Shown: positions 1 to 12,399, counted from the stretch's first letter. The stretch: 64,000 nt of DNA from Liriodendron chinense (GCA_003013855.2 PVNU02003887.1:1-64000), one strand, 5' to 3'. Notes: a model not told the origin generated them from the sequence alone. Numbers and translations: made by a program.

Positions 1-1334
1 ATCTAGTCAACTCAACCCCCATGTAAATCAACCAAACCTAGCCAATTTAGTGCAAACACTTGCCTAAAATTAGGACCCTTCAAAACCAATCCCAAGATAA
101 GACCAACCAAGGTTCGTTCATATTTAGGACTACCACAAAGCAAGCCTATGGGAATCAGAGGCCTACTGTAATAACCCGGATCCCTACAATAATAAATTTA
201 TTAACTTTAAATTTCTAGAATAATTTAATTAATAGTTTAATTTAGTAGTTAAGTAATTAAATAACTTAAATATTGAATAAATTAATATTAAACGATCCGT
301 AAGAATTATAGTATGATCCCTTTAGTAGAAGTGTTCAACATGAACACTAGAACAATATAGAATTGTCAGGTTTCACATAAATTTACAATAAATAAGAAAT
401 AGATGTCATTAATTTAAACTTAAGTTACATGACATTTTCAAGTATCATGATTTCTGGAGATCATCTTCGTACAAAACTCGATATACTAGTTCTAGGACAC
501 GATCTAACCATACACGTCAAATTTCAACCCTTCGATCATCCTACAAGTACCCTAATCAGAAATCGGGCCATAAGTGGGCCATCTAACTTCGGAACTGTCT
601 CATTTTTGGTGTCATAGCCTAAAATCTTGTGGCCTACCTAACTATTGGAGTGAATTTTGCATATACATCAGGGTGGGACCCATGTGCACCGCGTGCACGA
701 CACACATCCGGTCAACCCGCGTTGACCGCGTAATTGAAGAAGCATGCTTCTTCTTCTTCTTTCGGCCGCTATAACAGCGAGCGGGTGCTGTCCGTCCGCA
801 TCATCCACACCGTCCATTGGTGGACCATCGCGTGTGGACCCCACGTCAGGACAGCTTGCGACTACCTTATACGTGCAACGCACGTAATATAAAAAACAAA
901 AGAAAAAAAAAGGAGATCGAGTCATCTTCGGACGCTGTTACAGCATCCGCTGCAACAGCGTCCGCCCGACCCAGTAGGTCGTTCGCACCGTCCATCTGTG
1001 GACCCCACGTCCGAAATCCAAACCGTCCATCTGATTTCTCTCGTCAGCGAATACAGTCCTCATGAGTTTGCTTTCCAACAGCTGAGCAATAAGCTCTCTT
1101 CAACTCACCGTTTAAACCCAAGATTTGGCAAGATCCAAGTCTGTACCTTGCATGGACATCCAAGATCAGCTACCCTGGGGTCGTGTGGACCCCACTTATC
1201 ATTCCAACGGTTCAAAGTGGCTTAGCTTGCAAGACTTGAAATCCGAATCCAAGTTGGATTCGGAAACGTCCACGGTACGCGCAGGCGTGCGAGCTTGGTA
1301 ATAAAAGCCGGCTCTCTGCGTCGAATCTCTACAA

Positions 1335-1500
1335 GAAACAGTGAGAGAGAGAGAGAAGAGAGCTATTAGAGAGAGAGAGAGAGAAGAAAGAGAGAGAGAG
1401 AGAGGAACGATAGAGAGAGAGAGAGAGCAGCGGTGAGAAAGAGAGAGAGAGAAACGATAGAGAGAGAGAGAGCAGCGGTGAGCGAGAGAGAGAGAGGGGC
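1335..1500 (+). repeat. (GA)n-rich imperfect microsatellite
   Basis: Runs of gagaga are interrupted by short words such as 'gaacgatag' and 'gcagcggtgag', which themselves recur. The tract lies about 30 bp downstream of a TATA-like sequence inside the long solo LTR, where an untranslated leader would be. Translations of this tract into Ser/Leu or Arg/Glu repeats are artefacts. Confidence 0.85.
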
Positions 1501-2221
1501 GTTGGGCTGCTGTTGCTGTGGGGACAGCACCCCAGTCAGCAAGGGAGAAGAATAAAAGAAAAAGAGAAGAAGAAAGGAGGAAGAAAAAGGAGAAAGAAAG
1601 AGGAAAGAAGAAGGAACTTCTCCTCTAAACTTTTGAACTGAGTCGACTCGTTGAGCGACTCGCTGAGCCAACTTATATTCAGGTTTGGGCTTGTGTGGAG
1701 CGTATAGTTCATCATACTGTGAGTGATCCATCTTATAATATTCCTTATTGGTTTTCTTCTTGTACTTTTGTTTCTACTATAGAAATTTTGAGGCTCCTTT
1801 CCAAATTCTTAGTTGGTTCTAATAAGAGAGCGTTGGATTCCAAGAGAAGGGTCCATCTTCAATGTCTATGAATTAATTGGATATTAGGATTGTTGTAAAT
1901 CCAAATCTTAATCTCCTCCTCTTTCTTTATAGATTTTCTTTTGTCAGAACTTCCTAGTTAATACATGAATGGCTCGAATAAACGTAATTTAAACTTTGAT
2001 ATTTTAGACATTGCCATCGATATAAAAGCTAACGTGATGTACATATCTCTCCACTTTCGTAATTAATAATAAATTAGAGTATAAATTGAGAAACAAGTAA
2101 ATAAAGGTAATGCATGCATGGTATGAATGAAATTGAGTTTGAGATGCATCGTATGCTTGAAGAAGTGATTCCATAGCTCATGCATTCATGTACATCTTTT
2201 ATACACTACGACAGAACAGGA

Positions 2222-2510
2222 GCATGGTTGATTTGCCTCCTCGCTGTACCGATTAGGTGAGCATGGTTGATTTGCCTCCTCGCTATACCGATTAGGTGAG
2301 CATGGTTGATTTGCGACAGGTTCCTAATGTTCAGTGGCAGCGAGTTCTGGTCGTTTCATTGAGCATGGTTGATTTGCTCGGTTGGATCAGTGGTGCATGG
2401 TTGATTTGCCCACTGGCGTGTATGGTTGAATTGCCGCCTCGCTGTACCGGTTAGGTGAGCATGGTTGATTTGCGATAGGTTCCTAATGTTCAGTGGCAGC
2501 GAGTTCCTAG
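2222..2510 (+). repeat. Short tandem/clustered repeat of gcatggttgatttgc
   Basis: The 15-bp word gcatggttgatttgc or a close variant starts at 2222, 2261, 2300, 2363, 2395, 2420 and 2459. A longer unit of about 62 bp (taccg-ttaggtgagcatgg... to ...cagtggcagcgagttc) is duplicated at about 2285-2346 and 2445-2506. All of it lies inside the solo LTR at 167-3067. Confidence 0.85.
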
Positions 2511-4577
2511 ACGTTTATTGCTCTCACACGTATCATAACATACATGACATCATGATAATCATGTTCCATTTACAATAAATCACAAAGTGTAACAATCATA
2601 ACCTTACCCTTGCATACTTTCATACAAATTCTACTTGTTGATGTTTTATATCTTATCTTTTATCAACTGGAATATTACCTGTGTGGAAATGACCTCACTG
2701 GGCTTTAGCCCACCAAAATCACCACAGTTCCTGCAGGGCATCAGGAGGAAGGAGGAGCGGCTGAAGCAGAATATCTGGATGGTTATTTTTATTAGAAGAC
2801 TTATCCTAGTTTAGGTGTTGAATTAATTTCTTTTGGAAGATGATTGAAAACAGACTTTAGTAGATTTAAATGTTTTGCAGAGTAGATGTAGTTGTTTGAT
2901 TAAATTTCCATTTGAGATTTAAGTTATGGTTAATAAAGTACTTTAGCTTGGTATTATCGTGGTATGTAGAATGGAATTTCTCTAAAAGTTATATTTGGAT
3001 TAAATTCGCACTTTGAAACTCGGGCCTTGAGTTGTTGTACTCGAGTCTCGGATTTCAGGGCGTGACACCTACACACCACCCAGGGGGCCTCCTTGCAAAA
3101 GAAGGAGGCACTTCATGTGGTGAGAGGCAACCAGGGTGCCACCCACCCTGTGTCAGCTTTCCTGCTTTGGTAGGAGAGGGTGCAAAGTATATAGGGTTAC
3201 TCCGATTTAACCATAAGCATGTGGGGTGAGGAAAAGACTGTGTGGTCCCCCCTCTTTAGTTCAAATTACCCTTTTACCTACCAATCCAACGTCAAGATTT
3301 TGCAAAATGGCAATCTCAAATCTAACCTAATAAACCACTTTCAACCCTAAAAAGTTTTCAAGCAAATTAAAAAAAAAAAAGGCCTAAGAAGCTATAAATA
3401 GCCCCCTCCTCTTCATTCCAACTTATCTCAGAAAATCCAAAAAATTCCATATCTCCTTTTACCCCTCCACCAAGGAGAAAAAGAGTAGAAGGAGAGGAGT
3501 CCAGCCTAGGCTAGCCTAGCTTGGTCCAATCTCTAGCCACCTGAGCAACTAAAACCCCAATTTAAGTTACTTGAATCTGACCCTTACGACAAACCGTCCA
3601 CCCTTCCCCACCCAATCCTAATAAGTTTCATTCAATCTTACATTAGCATTGCACAACATTCATTCCCTTCTTAACCCCTTACTTACATTGCTCATCAGTA
3701 TTACATTGTATTCATTGCATTCAAGTACCTAGTTGACTCAAGCGTATGCCCTGTGGCTTGCTAAGAAATCATATCCTGTTCATCAGAAACTTGGGTTGGC
3801 TAGTTACTCCGCCGCTTCGACAAGTAGATGAGTCAGGGTAGATTCGTCTGACTTGGGCCATCTCCTGTCATTGGTATTATATTCTCACTGCATTGCCTCA
3901 CATCCATTGTATTTAAGCACCCAATCGATTCGAGTGTATGCTTTGTGGCTTACCAAGAAATCAAATCTAACCCATCAAAACCTCGGGTAAATTGTTTATT
4001 TTCGCCACTTTGATAAGTGGGTGAGTCAAGGTAGATTCATCTTACTCGAGTTATCACTTTTCATCGGTATTGCATTATCACTACATTACACACACTATTG
4101 CATTCATCAGTGTACAAAAACTAATCACAATCCCTTATAGTTCATTTGATCTTATGAAGTAGAGACGGCACAGTTGTGCTGGCGAAATGGGTGCCTAACA
4201 CCTTCCCTCTCTATAATTGTGGTCCCTTACCTCAAATCTTCAGTCGCAGATAAATGAGTCATTTTATGATAGAGAACCTTCGAATTATCTCTATTAATGT
4301 TTCTACGAGGTCTAGCCGACTGTGTAAGTAGAGTAATTGGCTAGTGGTGACTCAGTCAAATGTATAACCCACATACTTCAATCAAACCAATATGCCCTTA
4401 AAAAAGCACCTAAATTGGCCACAAAAATATTTCAATTGCCACACCCTAAAATTCGATGCCCAAATTGGGCACAAAAATATGTCAATTGTCATACCCTGAA
4501 ATTCGATGCTCGAATTGGCCAGATCTTGATCCTACATCTTAATTCATGACTTGTAATTTAAGAATTCACATCCACAA

Positions 4578-4580
<3 letters not shown>

Positions 4581-4652
<72 letters not shown>
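4581..4652. repeat. (AT)36 microsatellite
   Basis: A 72-bp uninterrupted AT alternation. It lies in the part of copy 1 that has no counterpart in the paralogous copy 2. Confidence 0.95.
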
Positions 4653-4654
<2 letters not shown>

Positions 4655-5049
4655 TAAAGTACATTTATTAAAACAATTTATTCAATCATTATTATAAAAA
4701 TCTAAATTCTCTACTAGTTTTTAGATATTTTTTATTAATGAATTGAAATTAAGAAAAAATGCAACTTGAGCTGGGTAGACGATTAAAGCTTTGCTCCACT
4801 TCAATTCCTATCTAGACCCTGCATCTTAAAATATTAATCAAGATAAGGTGAGTTACACGTTCAGTGAGATCATATCTAACCCAAATATGAAAATTTTAAA
4901 TGTATATAAATAGTGAAATATAGTCGAATTAATATATAAAATATGAAAGATAATGAATTAGAATAATATAATCTAGAAGATACTATGAATGTAATGCTTC
5001 TATAAATTCACATAAATAATAAATTAAATGAATATCATATCTTTTTGTG

Positions 5050-5206
5050 AGCTTTTAGGAATAATCTAGGGTAGTTCTTGTGTTTAGACCTTTTAGAAAT
5101 AATCTAGGGCAGTATGTCCTTGTCTGGACATTTTAGGAATAATGCATGACAGTGTGCCTGAGTTTAAAACTTTTAGGAATAATTTAGAGCAGCGCACCCA
5201 TGTGTA
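5050..5206 (+). repeat. Four-unit ~38-bp tandem repeat
   Basis: Four units of the type 'cttttaggaataatctagggcag' followed by 'tgtgcc-tgtttggac' start near 5053, 5089, 5128 and 5168. The same array is present in the paralogue at about 11226-11375, so it predates the split of the two copies. Confidence 0.8.
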
Positions 5207-5741
5207 TTTACCACAATTTCATAAACAATTAAAATGCATATATATGTCATGAAAATTCAATGATAATTAAGTCAACAATGAATTGATTTATTTAATTAAT
5301 AAAAGAAATTTGCGATTTAATAAAACTTTACATCAACACCTCAAATAATCAAATCACTACACTAAGGTACAAAATTTACACAATAATGTAGAAATTTGGT
5401 GTTGTTAGAATTTACTCAATGTAATTTCTATAAGGTTGAGTTATTTTTTATAATTGTCTAGAAATTTACATAAAACCCCTAGACATTACTGAAAATTCCG
5501 TACATGTCCTCAAATTCTGATTTTTGAATTAATATAATTATATTTTGAGATAGAATAATTATTTTACAATAAATCATAAATTTTTATCTAATAGCTATTA
5601 GAGTAATTTACCTGGGCTTAGTAATTACCACTTAAATTTGATAATATTGAATTAAATAAATTATTTTTAAAATTTAAAAATTAACCTTAACTTGAATCTA
5701 TTTAATTTAAAATTTAGAATTTTAATTCAAATTTCAACTTA

Positions 5742-5960
5742 GGTGCCGTTTGGTAAACTAAAAATAAGTGCTGAAAATTAATATAAGTGCAGAAAGCTTA
5801 AAAGTGCTTAATTTTAGTAATTATAAGTACTGAAAAATCTATTTGGTAATTTATGTAAAAAAAAAGTCTTAATGTCTGAAAATAAGCAATTTTGTTTTGC
5901 AAAAACTTGTTTGGTAAAAGTTAATCACAAACGTATGAAAATTGAGAATTTGTCATATTT
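5742..5960 (+). mobile_element. Left end of a hAT-like MITE
   Basis: At 5742 homology to the paralogous copy 2 stops abruptly (copy 2 continues 'cttagtttaacaa') and a sequence beginning gtgccgtttggtaaac starts. This matches the common plant hAT-type terminal motif. The interior has repeated 'ttggtaa' and 'agtgct' words. I could not find the matching right terminus (tttaccaaacggcac), so only the left end is annotated. Confidence 0.5.
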
Positions 5961-7350
5961 ACCCATGTTGCCCTAATTCCTACCTTTTGTTGAATATGAA
6001 TGGTAAGCTATTATTATCATTCCTTCAAATTAGATTGGCAATTAGATCCATCCAAACTGTATTATTTCCCAGCCATAATGCAACCATTATGTCTAGAATT
6101 TTTTCTGATATGAAATTATTACCAAATAGACAACTTTTATAGACGTTAGACCACTTTTTGGTGCATATATAGCCCAATAGACAGTCCAATATATTTAGGA
6201 GATACCCATAATACATCAAGATCATCTGTCTATTTGAGACTCTCTGCGACCTTATTGTCTCTATACAAATGTGACTGTCACCCCCAAATGACAACCAACC
6301 AATGCAAAACCTTCCAAATTTTCCAAAATCATTCTGAACCTACGACCGATGTACTATCCTTAATCTCGGCCTACATATGGACTCATTCACTTATCAACTT
6401 CAAAACTAATACTTTGAAAACGTACGTTCAAGATCTGAAAAATATTTTTACATCTAGTTATACAGTTTTCAAAGGGGAGTTTATAATAAAAGCGTTTTAT
6501 AGAAAATTTATAGTGCGATGGTGGATAAGTTTTAAAGCTCTTAATCATGGTCTCAAAAACTTAGTATGCTATCAAGGGGCATTTTTCAATTAAACACACA
6601 ACTAATTAAGAATTAAGTAAGCATCTTTTTCAACAATTCACCGTTAGTCGAATCATAAATGACCATCGTATTGTACACCAAAATAATGATACCCAATCTC
6701 ATACTCTTATACATAAAGGTGCCTAAGTCAGAGCACAATGGTTACCTAACAAGTCCATATAAAATCCTCCCTTCCATGAAAACATATCCAAATCTATGCA
6801 GAGGCCCAAAAGATATGTATATGCAGCTAGTTGGACCACTAATTTATGGTGCAACTAGCGTATATATAATTACCAATCAGTAAAATTTGTATGTCAACTC
6901 AGCCCAAAAGGAAAGTTTTACCATGAAGACCACCTAGGACAAAAAATAGACAAATGGATTATCATCGACTAGGCTATATTAGCTAGGGTTGAGATTTTAT
7001 CTCTATCTATTTCCTAGTAATTAAGTAGCACATGTACTTTTTATAAAATGCACAGCTGTCCCTAATCCTCTATATGACAAGTGAATCGGATTGATTTTTT
7101 GCATCAACTGTTCTTTGCAGTAGGGGTAGTCTTATGGATGAGTTGGATGTAATGTAGGCCTGGATCGATTGGTTGACTGTTATGTACTAGTTGGACAAAA
7201 GTTATTGTCCAACCAGTTGCATGTGGAACATCCATGTGCGGAGAATATCCAACTCTAATAGATTAATTGAAGAATGATGAAATGCAACTAATTGGGTGTA
7301 TGCGAATTGCCTGTCAACAACTACGGTAGGAAGTTCCTATGATTTTAAGC
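5961..7350. other. Unassigned AT-rich sequence
   Basis: About 1.4 kb with only short open frames and no protein similarity that I recognise. It includes words typical of interspersed repeats in this window. I see no gene, RNA gene or clear element border. Confidence 0.5.
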
Positions 7351-8275
7351 TAGGTGGGGCCCACCGTGATGTATGCTATGAATTGATGTAGGGAAAGACA
7401 TAATAAGGTTGATCACCATCTTCCTCAAAGGGTAAATACCTTGAATCCACAAGGTGCTCTTGAATCCACAAGAAATTTCTCGAATCCATGAGAAAAAAAA
7501 AAGACGAACGTTGAAGTTTAATTGAATAATATGAAGATTAACCCCATAAACGAGTTTAAGAGACATTATATACTCTAAATAAGACCTTAGAAACAAATTA
7601 TAAGAATCTTAATCATAATAGGAAAAAAATGAAAAATCGTGCTAATTTGCGTCGCTCGTCGACTGGACTCGAGCTGCTAATTCGGCCAGCCGACCCGATT
7701 AGTTGATCGATTGAAATGGCTAGAAATCATCTAGAGAGTTCAACCCCCTTTTCTGTAATATTTTGGAATATTTCGATCGGTCGATCAACGGTGTCGACTG
7801 GTTGAAAATGTCAAAACTTGTCTAGAGACAAAATTGGATTTTCTGAACTTTTTGGTAGGCGTTCGATCGATTGACCCTGCTGTTCGACCGCTCGAATTAA
7901 GCTATCGAAAGTCAATTCTTTTTGGGCTTTGGCTCCTTCCTTCGGTCCATCCTTGCCATAAATGACTCTGTGAACCATTTTACATTAGGAATCCACCAAA
8001 TCCTTCTATGTTTCCACCTCACGTTAAGACATTCATGAGAAAAAAAAAAAGAGGCAGTTTCAAAACTCAAGTGGGTCACATGACATGAAATAGTGGAGAT
8101 TGAACACCCACCACTGAAACATTTTGTGGAACCACAAAAGTTTTAAATGAGGCTTATATTTTTGGCATTTTCAGTTCATCCCAGTGAGAATGACCTTATG
8201 AACGATTTTAACCGCATGTCAATACAATAGTGAATCCCCAAGAAGTTGTAATGGTAGGCATTTCCCTCCCCACTT
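7351..8275. repeat. Palindromic-family remnant, split by an LTR
   Basis: The left arm reads ggtggggcccaccgtgatgt at 7354 and stops at 7383. The text resumes after 7960 with family words such as 'caagtgggtcacatgacatg', 'gtggagattgaacacccacc', 'ccacaaaagttttaaatgag' and 'gaatgaccttatgaacgat', to about 8275. The right arm is eroded. An LTR in reverse orientation separates the two parts. Confidence 0.55.
7384..7960 (-). mobile_element. Solo LTR, related to the 14.9 and 17.2 kb gypsy LTRs
   Basis: Read on the - strand it runs from a TTATGGCAAGGATGG start (compare TGATGTAGCAAGGATG of the LTR at 17249) to ...TCCCTACATCA. Near its 3' end are 'ctcatggattcgagaa', 'cttgtggattcaagag' and 'gatggtgatcaacctt', as in the LTRs at 14869-15616 and 17249-23066. 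The centre holds the 'cgatcgattgaccctgctgttcgaccg' type of text (only part quoted: gttcgaccgctcga). The exact target duplication is unclear. Confidence 0.55.
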
Positions 8276-8454
8276 TTCTCTATCATGTTGCTTAGAATGA
8301 TTGAGAATTGTCATTGGATAATAAAGCTCAAAATTTATAGGTGGCTAAAGCCATATAATTGCTATGAGTTAGGGAATAAAATATTCCCCAACTTGAGTAA
8401 CTCTTATGGTTGGTCTACAGTTGAAAATTTTGAGTAAGGGTTTCAATGATTGAG

Positions 8455-9000
8455 AATGAAGCTGTTAGACACCCTTCTTCACCCATACTAAAATACGGTC
8501 TTTACTTTGCAAAATTTTGAGATTTTTTGCAAGGATGGTTCGGTTTTACAAAGATAAATGGAAAGTAAAACGACTCAACTATAATCATGATCATAAAGAC
8601 GGAGTGCTCGATAGTGATCATGATTGATGAGATAATTATAACAAAAATTAAAGAAAATACAACAAAGATACAAATGTAAGGGAGATGTGGTTAAAGATCG
8701 TAGTTGATTGTAATGCACTACGAGACGTGAGTGGAAAACCGATTGACCTGATATTCTAGAGATCATAGATGAACGGATATCTCAGAGCCCTCCGCTAATC
8801 CGCTTGATCTTCAGTTATCATAAAGCTTAGGGTTCTTCTTCTCTCTTTTTTTTCTTATATTTTCTTCCTTTCCCCCGCCCCCCCTTTCTCTCTCTCTCTC
8901 TCCTTTTGTTTTCCCTTCCTCTCTTCTCTTTTCTCTCTTCTTGTTTTTTCTTCTCCTCCTCTAACTTTTCAGTTAACCCTCTTTTCCAACTACAATTGGG
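8455..9000 (-). mobile_element. Ogre/Tat-like LTR fragment
   Basis: The stretch 'gctgttagacacccttcttcac...atactaaaatacggtctttact' (parts at 8461-8505) is the diverged equivalent of 57972-58020 in the Ogre-like LTR on the - strand, so the orientation is -. It runs into a CT-rich stretch (8835-8965). Neither LTR end is preserved. Confidence 0.45.
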
Positions 9001-9557
9001 GTATGAGCCTCATTTTGTAGAGATGTCGATGAGAATTTAATTACCATCAACGGTAATTAGATTCCTACCGATTGTCAAATTCAAATCCCAAGGCTTTCTT
9101 TCGGAAAAAAAAATTTAAGAACTTAAGTTTGATAATGGATAGCGAGAATTAAATTCCCTATTGTACCAAACTTCAATCCCGAAGCATTCTTGATTCATCA
9201 CAACTCCGGTTTGATTGGTACGCAACCTAGATGTTTTTAGAATTGACTTCCACCGGTTTTTTAAGTAAAATGGTGCAAATTTTCCTATCTCAGGTGGGAT
9301 GTCTACATGAGCACATGTTATAACATGAGCTAGCAAAACATGTGGACATGATGGATTTCTCATAAACATCATGGTGGGGCTCACTAGCTCCTAATCATAG
9401 TAACTTCATACGATCGAAGTTGCAAGCAATCCACGTCCTAATTAGACCTCAAAGTTATAGTTCAAGTAACCCATTAGTGGCAATATGTCATGTGTGCATA
9501 GGATCCAATCCGTCTAAAAGACTGGCCCTACCTAAAAAATCACCATATGTGAAAAAC
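9001..9557. other. Unassigned interval
   Basis: No gene, RNA or clear repeat border seen. It holds scattered words (gtggggctcact near 9372) that could be eroded palindromic-element arms. Confidence 0.4.
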
Positions 9558-11013
9558 TGTAGACACCCCACCTAAGGCTGATAAGCTGATCAACTCAACC
9601 CAGTCAAATTAATCTAGTCAACTCAACCCATGTAAATCAACCAAACCTAGCCAATTTAGTGCAAACACTTGCCTAAAATTAGACCCTTCAAAACTAATCC
9701 CAAGATAAGAGTAAACCAAGGTTTGTTCATATTTAGGACTACCGCAAAGCAAGCCTATGAGAATCAGAGGCCTACACACCACCTCGGGGGCCTCCTTGTG
9801 AAAGAAGGAGGCACTTCATGTGGTGAGCGGTATCTAGGGTGTCGCCCGCCCCGTGTCAGCTTTCCTGCTTTGGTAGGAGAGGGTGTAATGTATATAGGGT
9901 TACTCCGATTTAACCACAAGCGTGTGGGATAGGAAAAGACTGTGCGGTCCCCCCTCTTTAGTCCAAATTACCCTTTTACCTACTAATCCAACCGTTGGGA
10001 TTTTGCAACGTGGCAATCTCAAATCTGACCTAATAAACCATTTTCAACCCTAAAATTTTTAGAAGCAAATTATATATAAAAAAAAAGGCCTAAGAAGCTA
10101 TAAATAGCCCCCCTCCTCTTCATTCCAACTCATATCAGAAAATTCAAAAAAATCCCATATCCCCTTTAACCCCTCCACCAAGGAGAAAAATAATAGAAGG
10201 AGAGGAGTCTAGCCTAGTACTCTAGCCTAGATTGGTCCAATCTCCAGCCACACTTGAGTAACTAAAACCCCAATCTAAGTTACTTGAATCCGACCCTTGC
10301 GACAAACCGTCCACCCTTCCGCCCAACCTTGATAAGTTTCATTCAATCTTGCATTAGCATTGCGCGACATCCATTCCCTTCTCAATCCCCTTACTTACAT
10401 TGCTCATCGGCATTACATTGCATTCATTGCACTTGAGTACCGAGTTGACTCAAGCGTATGCCCTATGGCTTGCTGAGAAATTAAATCCTATTCATCAAAA
10501 ACTTAGGTTGACCAGTTACTCTACCGCTTCGACAAGTGGATGAGTCAGGGCAGATTCGTCTAACCCAGGCCATTGCTTGTCATCGGTAATGTATTGTCAC
10601 TACATTGCCTCACATCCATTGTATTTAAGCACCCAATCGATTTGAGTGTATGCTTTGTGGCTTGTCGAGAAATCAAATCCTACCCATCAAAACCTTGAGT
10701 AAATTGGTTATTTCTGCCACTTCGATAAGTGGGTGAGTTAAGGTAGATTCGTCTGACTTGGACCATCGCTTTTCATCGGTATTGCATTATCACTGCATTA
10801 CACACACTCATAATCCCTTATAGTTCATTTGATCTTATGAAGTAGAGAAGGCACAGTTGTGTTGGCAGAGTGGGTGCTTAACACTTTTCCTCTCTATAAC
10901 TGTGGTCCCTTACCTCAAATCTTCAGTCGCAGATCAAGGAGTCATTTTATGATAGAGAACCTTCGAATTATCTCCACTAATGTTTCTACAGGGTCTAGCC
11001 GACTGTGTAAGCA
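9558..11013 (+). mobile_element. Ogre/Tat-like gypsy LTR, copy 2 (complete)
   Basis: Starts TGTAGACACCCCACC at 9558 and ends at a CA dinucleotide (11012-11013) upstream of 'gagtaattggctag' and a TGGTGACTCC primer-binding-like site. It contains a TATA-like ctataaatagcc near 10097 and the same internal pair of ~185-bp units as copy 1. TGTAGACACCCC starts and arginine-tRNA-type TGGCGACTC priming sites are characteristic of the Tat/Ogre group. No polypurine tract is seen directly upstream of 9558, so this is a 5' LTR, not the 3' LTR of copy 1. Confidence 0.75.
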
Positions 11014-11410
11014 GAGTAATTGGCTAGTGGTGACTCCAGTCAAATGTATTACCCGCATACTTCATGAAAATTTTAAATGTATATAAATAGTGAAACATAG
11101 TCAAATTAATGTATAGAGAATGAAAGATCATGAATTAGAATAATGTAATCAAGAAGATACTACAAATGTAATGCTTTTATGAATTCATATAAATAATAAA
11201 TTAAATGAATACCATATCTTTCTGTGAGCTTTTAGGAGTAATCTAGGGTGGTTCCAATGTTTGGACCTTTTAGAAATAATCCAGGGCAGTATGCCCTTGT
11301 CTGGACATTTTAGGAATAATGCATGGCAGTGTGCTGAGTTTGAAACTTTTAGGAATAATTTAGAGCAGCGCACCCATATGTATTTACCACAATTTCATAA
11401 ACAATTAAAA

Positions 11411-11493
<83 letters not shown>

Positions 11494-12395
11494 TGAAAAT
11501 TCAATGATAATTGAGTCAACAATGAATTGATTTATTTAAATTAATAAAAGAAATTTGTGATTTAATAAAACTTTACATGATCAACACCTCAAATAATCAA
11601 ACTAGTATACTAAGGTACAGAATTTACACAACAATGTAGAAATTTGGTGTTGTCAGAATTTACTCCATGTTATTTTTGTAAGGTTAAGTTATTTTCTATA
11701 ATTGTCTGAAAATTTACATAAAACCCCTGGACATTACTGAGAATTCCGTACATGTCCCAAAATTCTAATTTTTGAATTAATATAATTATATTTTGAGATA
11801 GAATAATTATTTTACAATAAATTATAATTTTTTATTTAATAACTATTAGAGTAATTTACCTGGGCTTAGTAATTACCACTAAAACTTGATAATATTGAAT
11901 TATATAAAATATTTTTAAAATTTAAAAATTAACCTACACTTAAATATATTTAATTTAAAATTTAGAATTTTAATTCGGATTTCAACTTAGTTTAACAAAA
12001 TTCATCTTAATTTTGTAAGTCTTAAAATTTAATGGAGTTATTATATAAACTTAACAATTAATTGCAACTACTTTAAAATTTAAATCTAAATGCAACCGAT
12101 ATAAATTCAATAATTCTAGAATTTGTAATTAAATCTTATTTAAATTTAAAACTATAAAGCAACAAAATTATTTTGATTCAATTAAAACAATTTTTTTTTT
12201 TTTTATAAATTCAGAATTGAACCAGTTAATTTCACAATGAAAGAAAATATTCATTAACTCTAGAAGTGAGCAATGAGAGTGCACATATATATATACATAC
12301 ACATATTATATATACAAAAATGTAATTATTAATTTCATAAATAAAAGATAAACACTAAACAGATGGATCACACATCAACAATCATACCTTACACA
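11014..12395 (+). mobile_element. 5' internal (leader) region of Ogre/Tat-like element, copy 2
   Basis: Begins with the primer-binding-like TGGTGACTCC (11028-11037). It aligns with copy 1 from 11063 to about 11990, including the four-unit ~38-bp repeat at 11226-11375, and then continues as AT-rich leader where copy 1 is broken. It contains no coding frame. An (AT)39 tract replaces the short (AT)4-5 of copy 1 at the same place. Confidence 0.6.
11414..11491. repeat. (AT)39 microsatellite
   Basis: A 78-bp AT alternation between 'aaaatgc' and 'tcatgaaaattc'. The paralogous site in copy 1 (about 5235) reads only 'gcatatatatgtcatg', so the tract expanded after duplication. Confidence 0.95.
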
Positions 12396-12399
12396 TACC

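Larger units (their letters stand above)
167..3067. mobile_element. 2.9-kb solo LTR (gypsy, Tekay/Del-like) with CCTAC target duplication
   Basis: The element begins TGTAATAACCCGG and ends GGGCGTGACA, so it has TG...CA termini with a loose inverted match. It is flanked by perfect 5-bp duplications CCTAC at 162-166 and 3068-3072. Removing it rejoins an LTR that is uninterrupted in the paralogue at 9558, which confirms both borders. Its 2901 bp hold no retroviral-type reading frame, so it is best read as a solo LTR left by LTR-LTR recombination; long LTRs with this start and end are known in Tekay/Del chromoviruses. Inside are a possible promoter (ggtaataaaagcc near 1299, followed by a GA-rich leader) and a short tandem repeat near 2220-2480. 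Confidence 0.8.
1..4330 (+). mobile_element. Ogre/Tat-like gypsy LTR, copy 1 (5' truncated by window, interrupted)
   Basis: Positions 1-166 and 3068-4330 form one LTR once the inserted element at 167-3067 is removed. They match the complete paralogue at 9558-11013 almost throughout. The LTR has a TATA-like ctataaatagcc near 3393 and ends just before a TGGTGACTC primer-binding-like site (4345). Two diverged direct units of about 185 bp lie inside it (about 3712-3898 and 3899-4090), each carrying 'tgtggctt', a 'cttcgacaagt'-like word and 'gagtcagggtagattcg'-like text; copy 2 has the same pair, so this duplication is old. Family assignment rests on the TGTAGACACCCC start seen in copy 2 and on the primer-binding site. 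Confidence 0.7.
4331..5741 (+). mobile_element. 5' internal (leader) region of Ogre/Tat-like element, copy 1
   Basis: This stretch follows the LTR and starts with a primer-binding-like TGGTGACTC at 4345-4353, preceded by 'taattggctag' as in the other two copies of this family. From about 4885 to 5741 it aligns closely with 11063-11990. About 500 bp (4382-4884) is absent from copy 2 and contains an (AT)36 tract. No coding frame is visible. The homology ends at 5741 where a hAT-like terminus begins. Confidence 0.65.

Noticed and set aside
1366..1731. 121-residue Ser/Leu-rich open frame on the - strand
   Set aside because: It is the complement of a (GA)n tract inside a solo LTR; there is no gene context.
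2222..2480. Candidate CRISPR-like array of short repeats
   Set aside because: Spacers are themselves repeated and irregular, the setting is a plant LTR, and there are no cas genes.
11261..11530. Open frames encoding long Tyr-Ile (YIYI) runs, here and at 25.3, 30.6, 34.0 and 37.2 kb
   Set aside because: They are translations of (AT)n microsatellites with no other protein signal.
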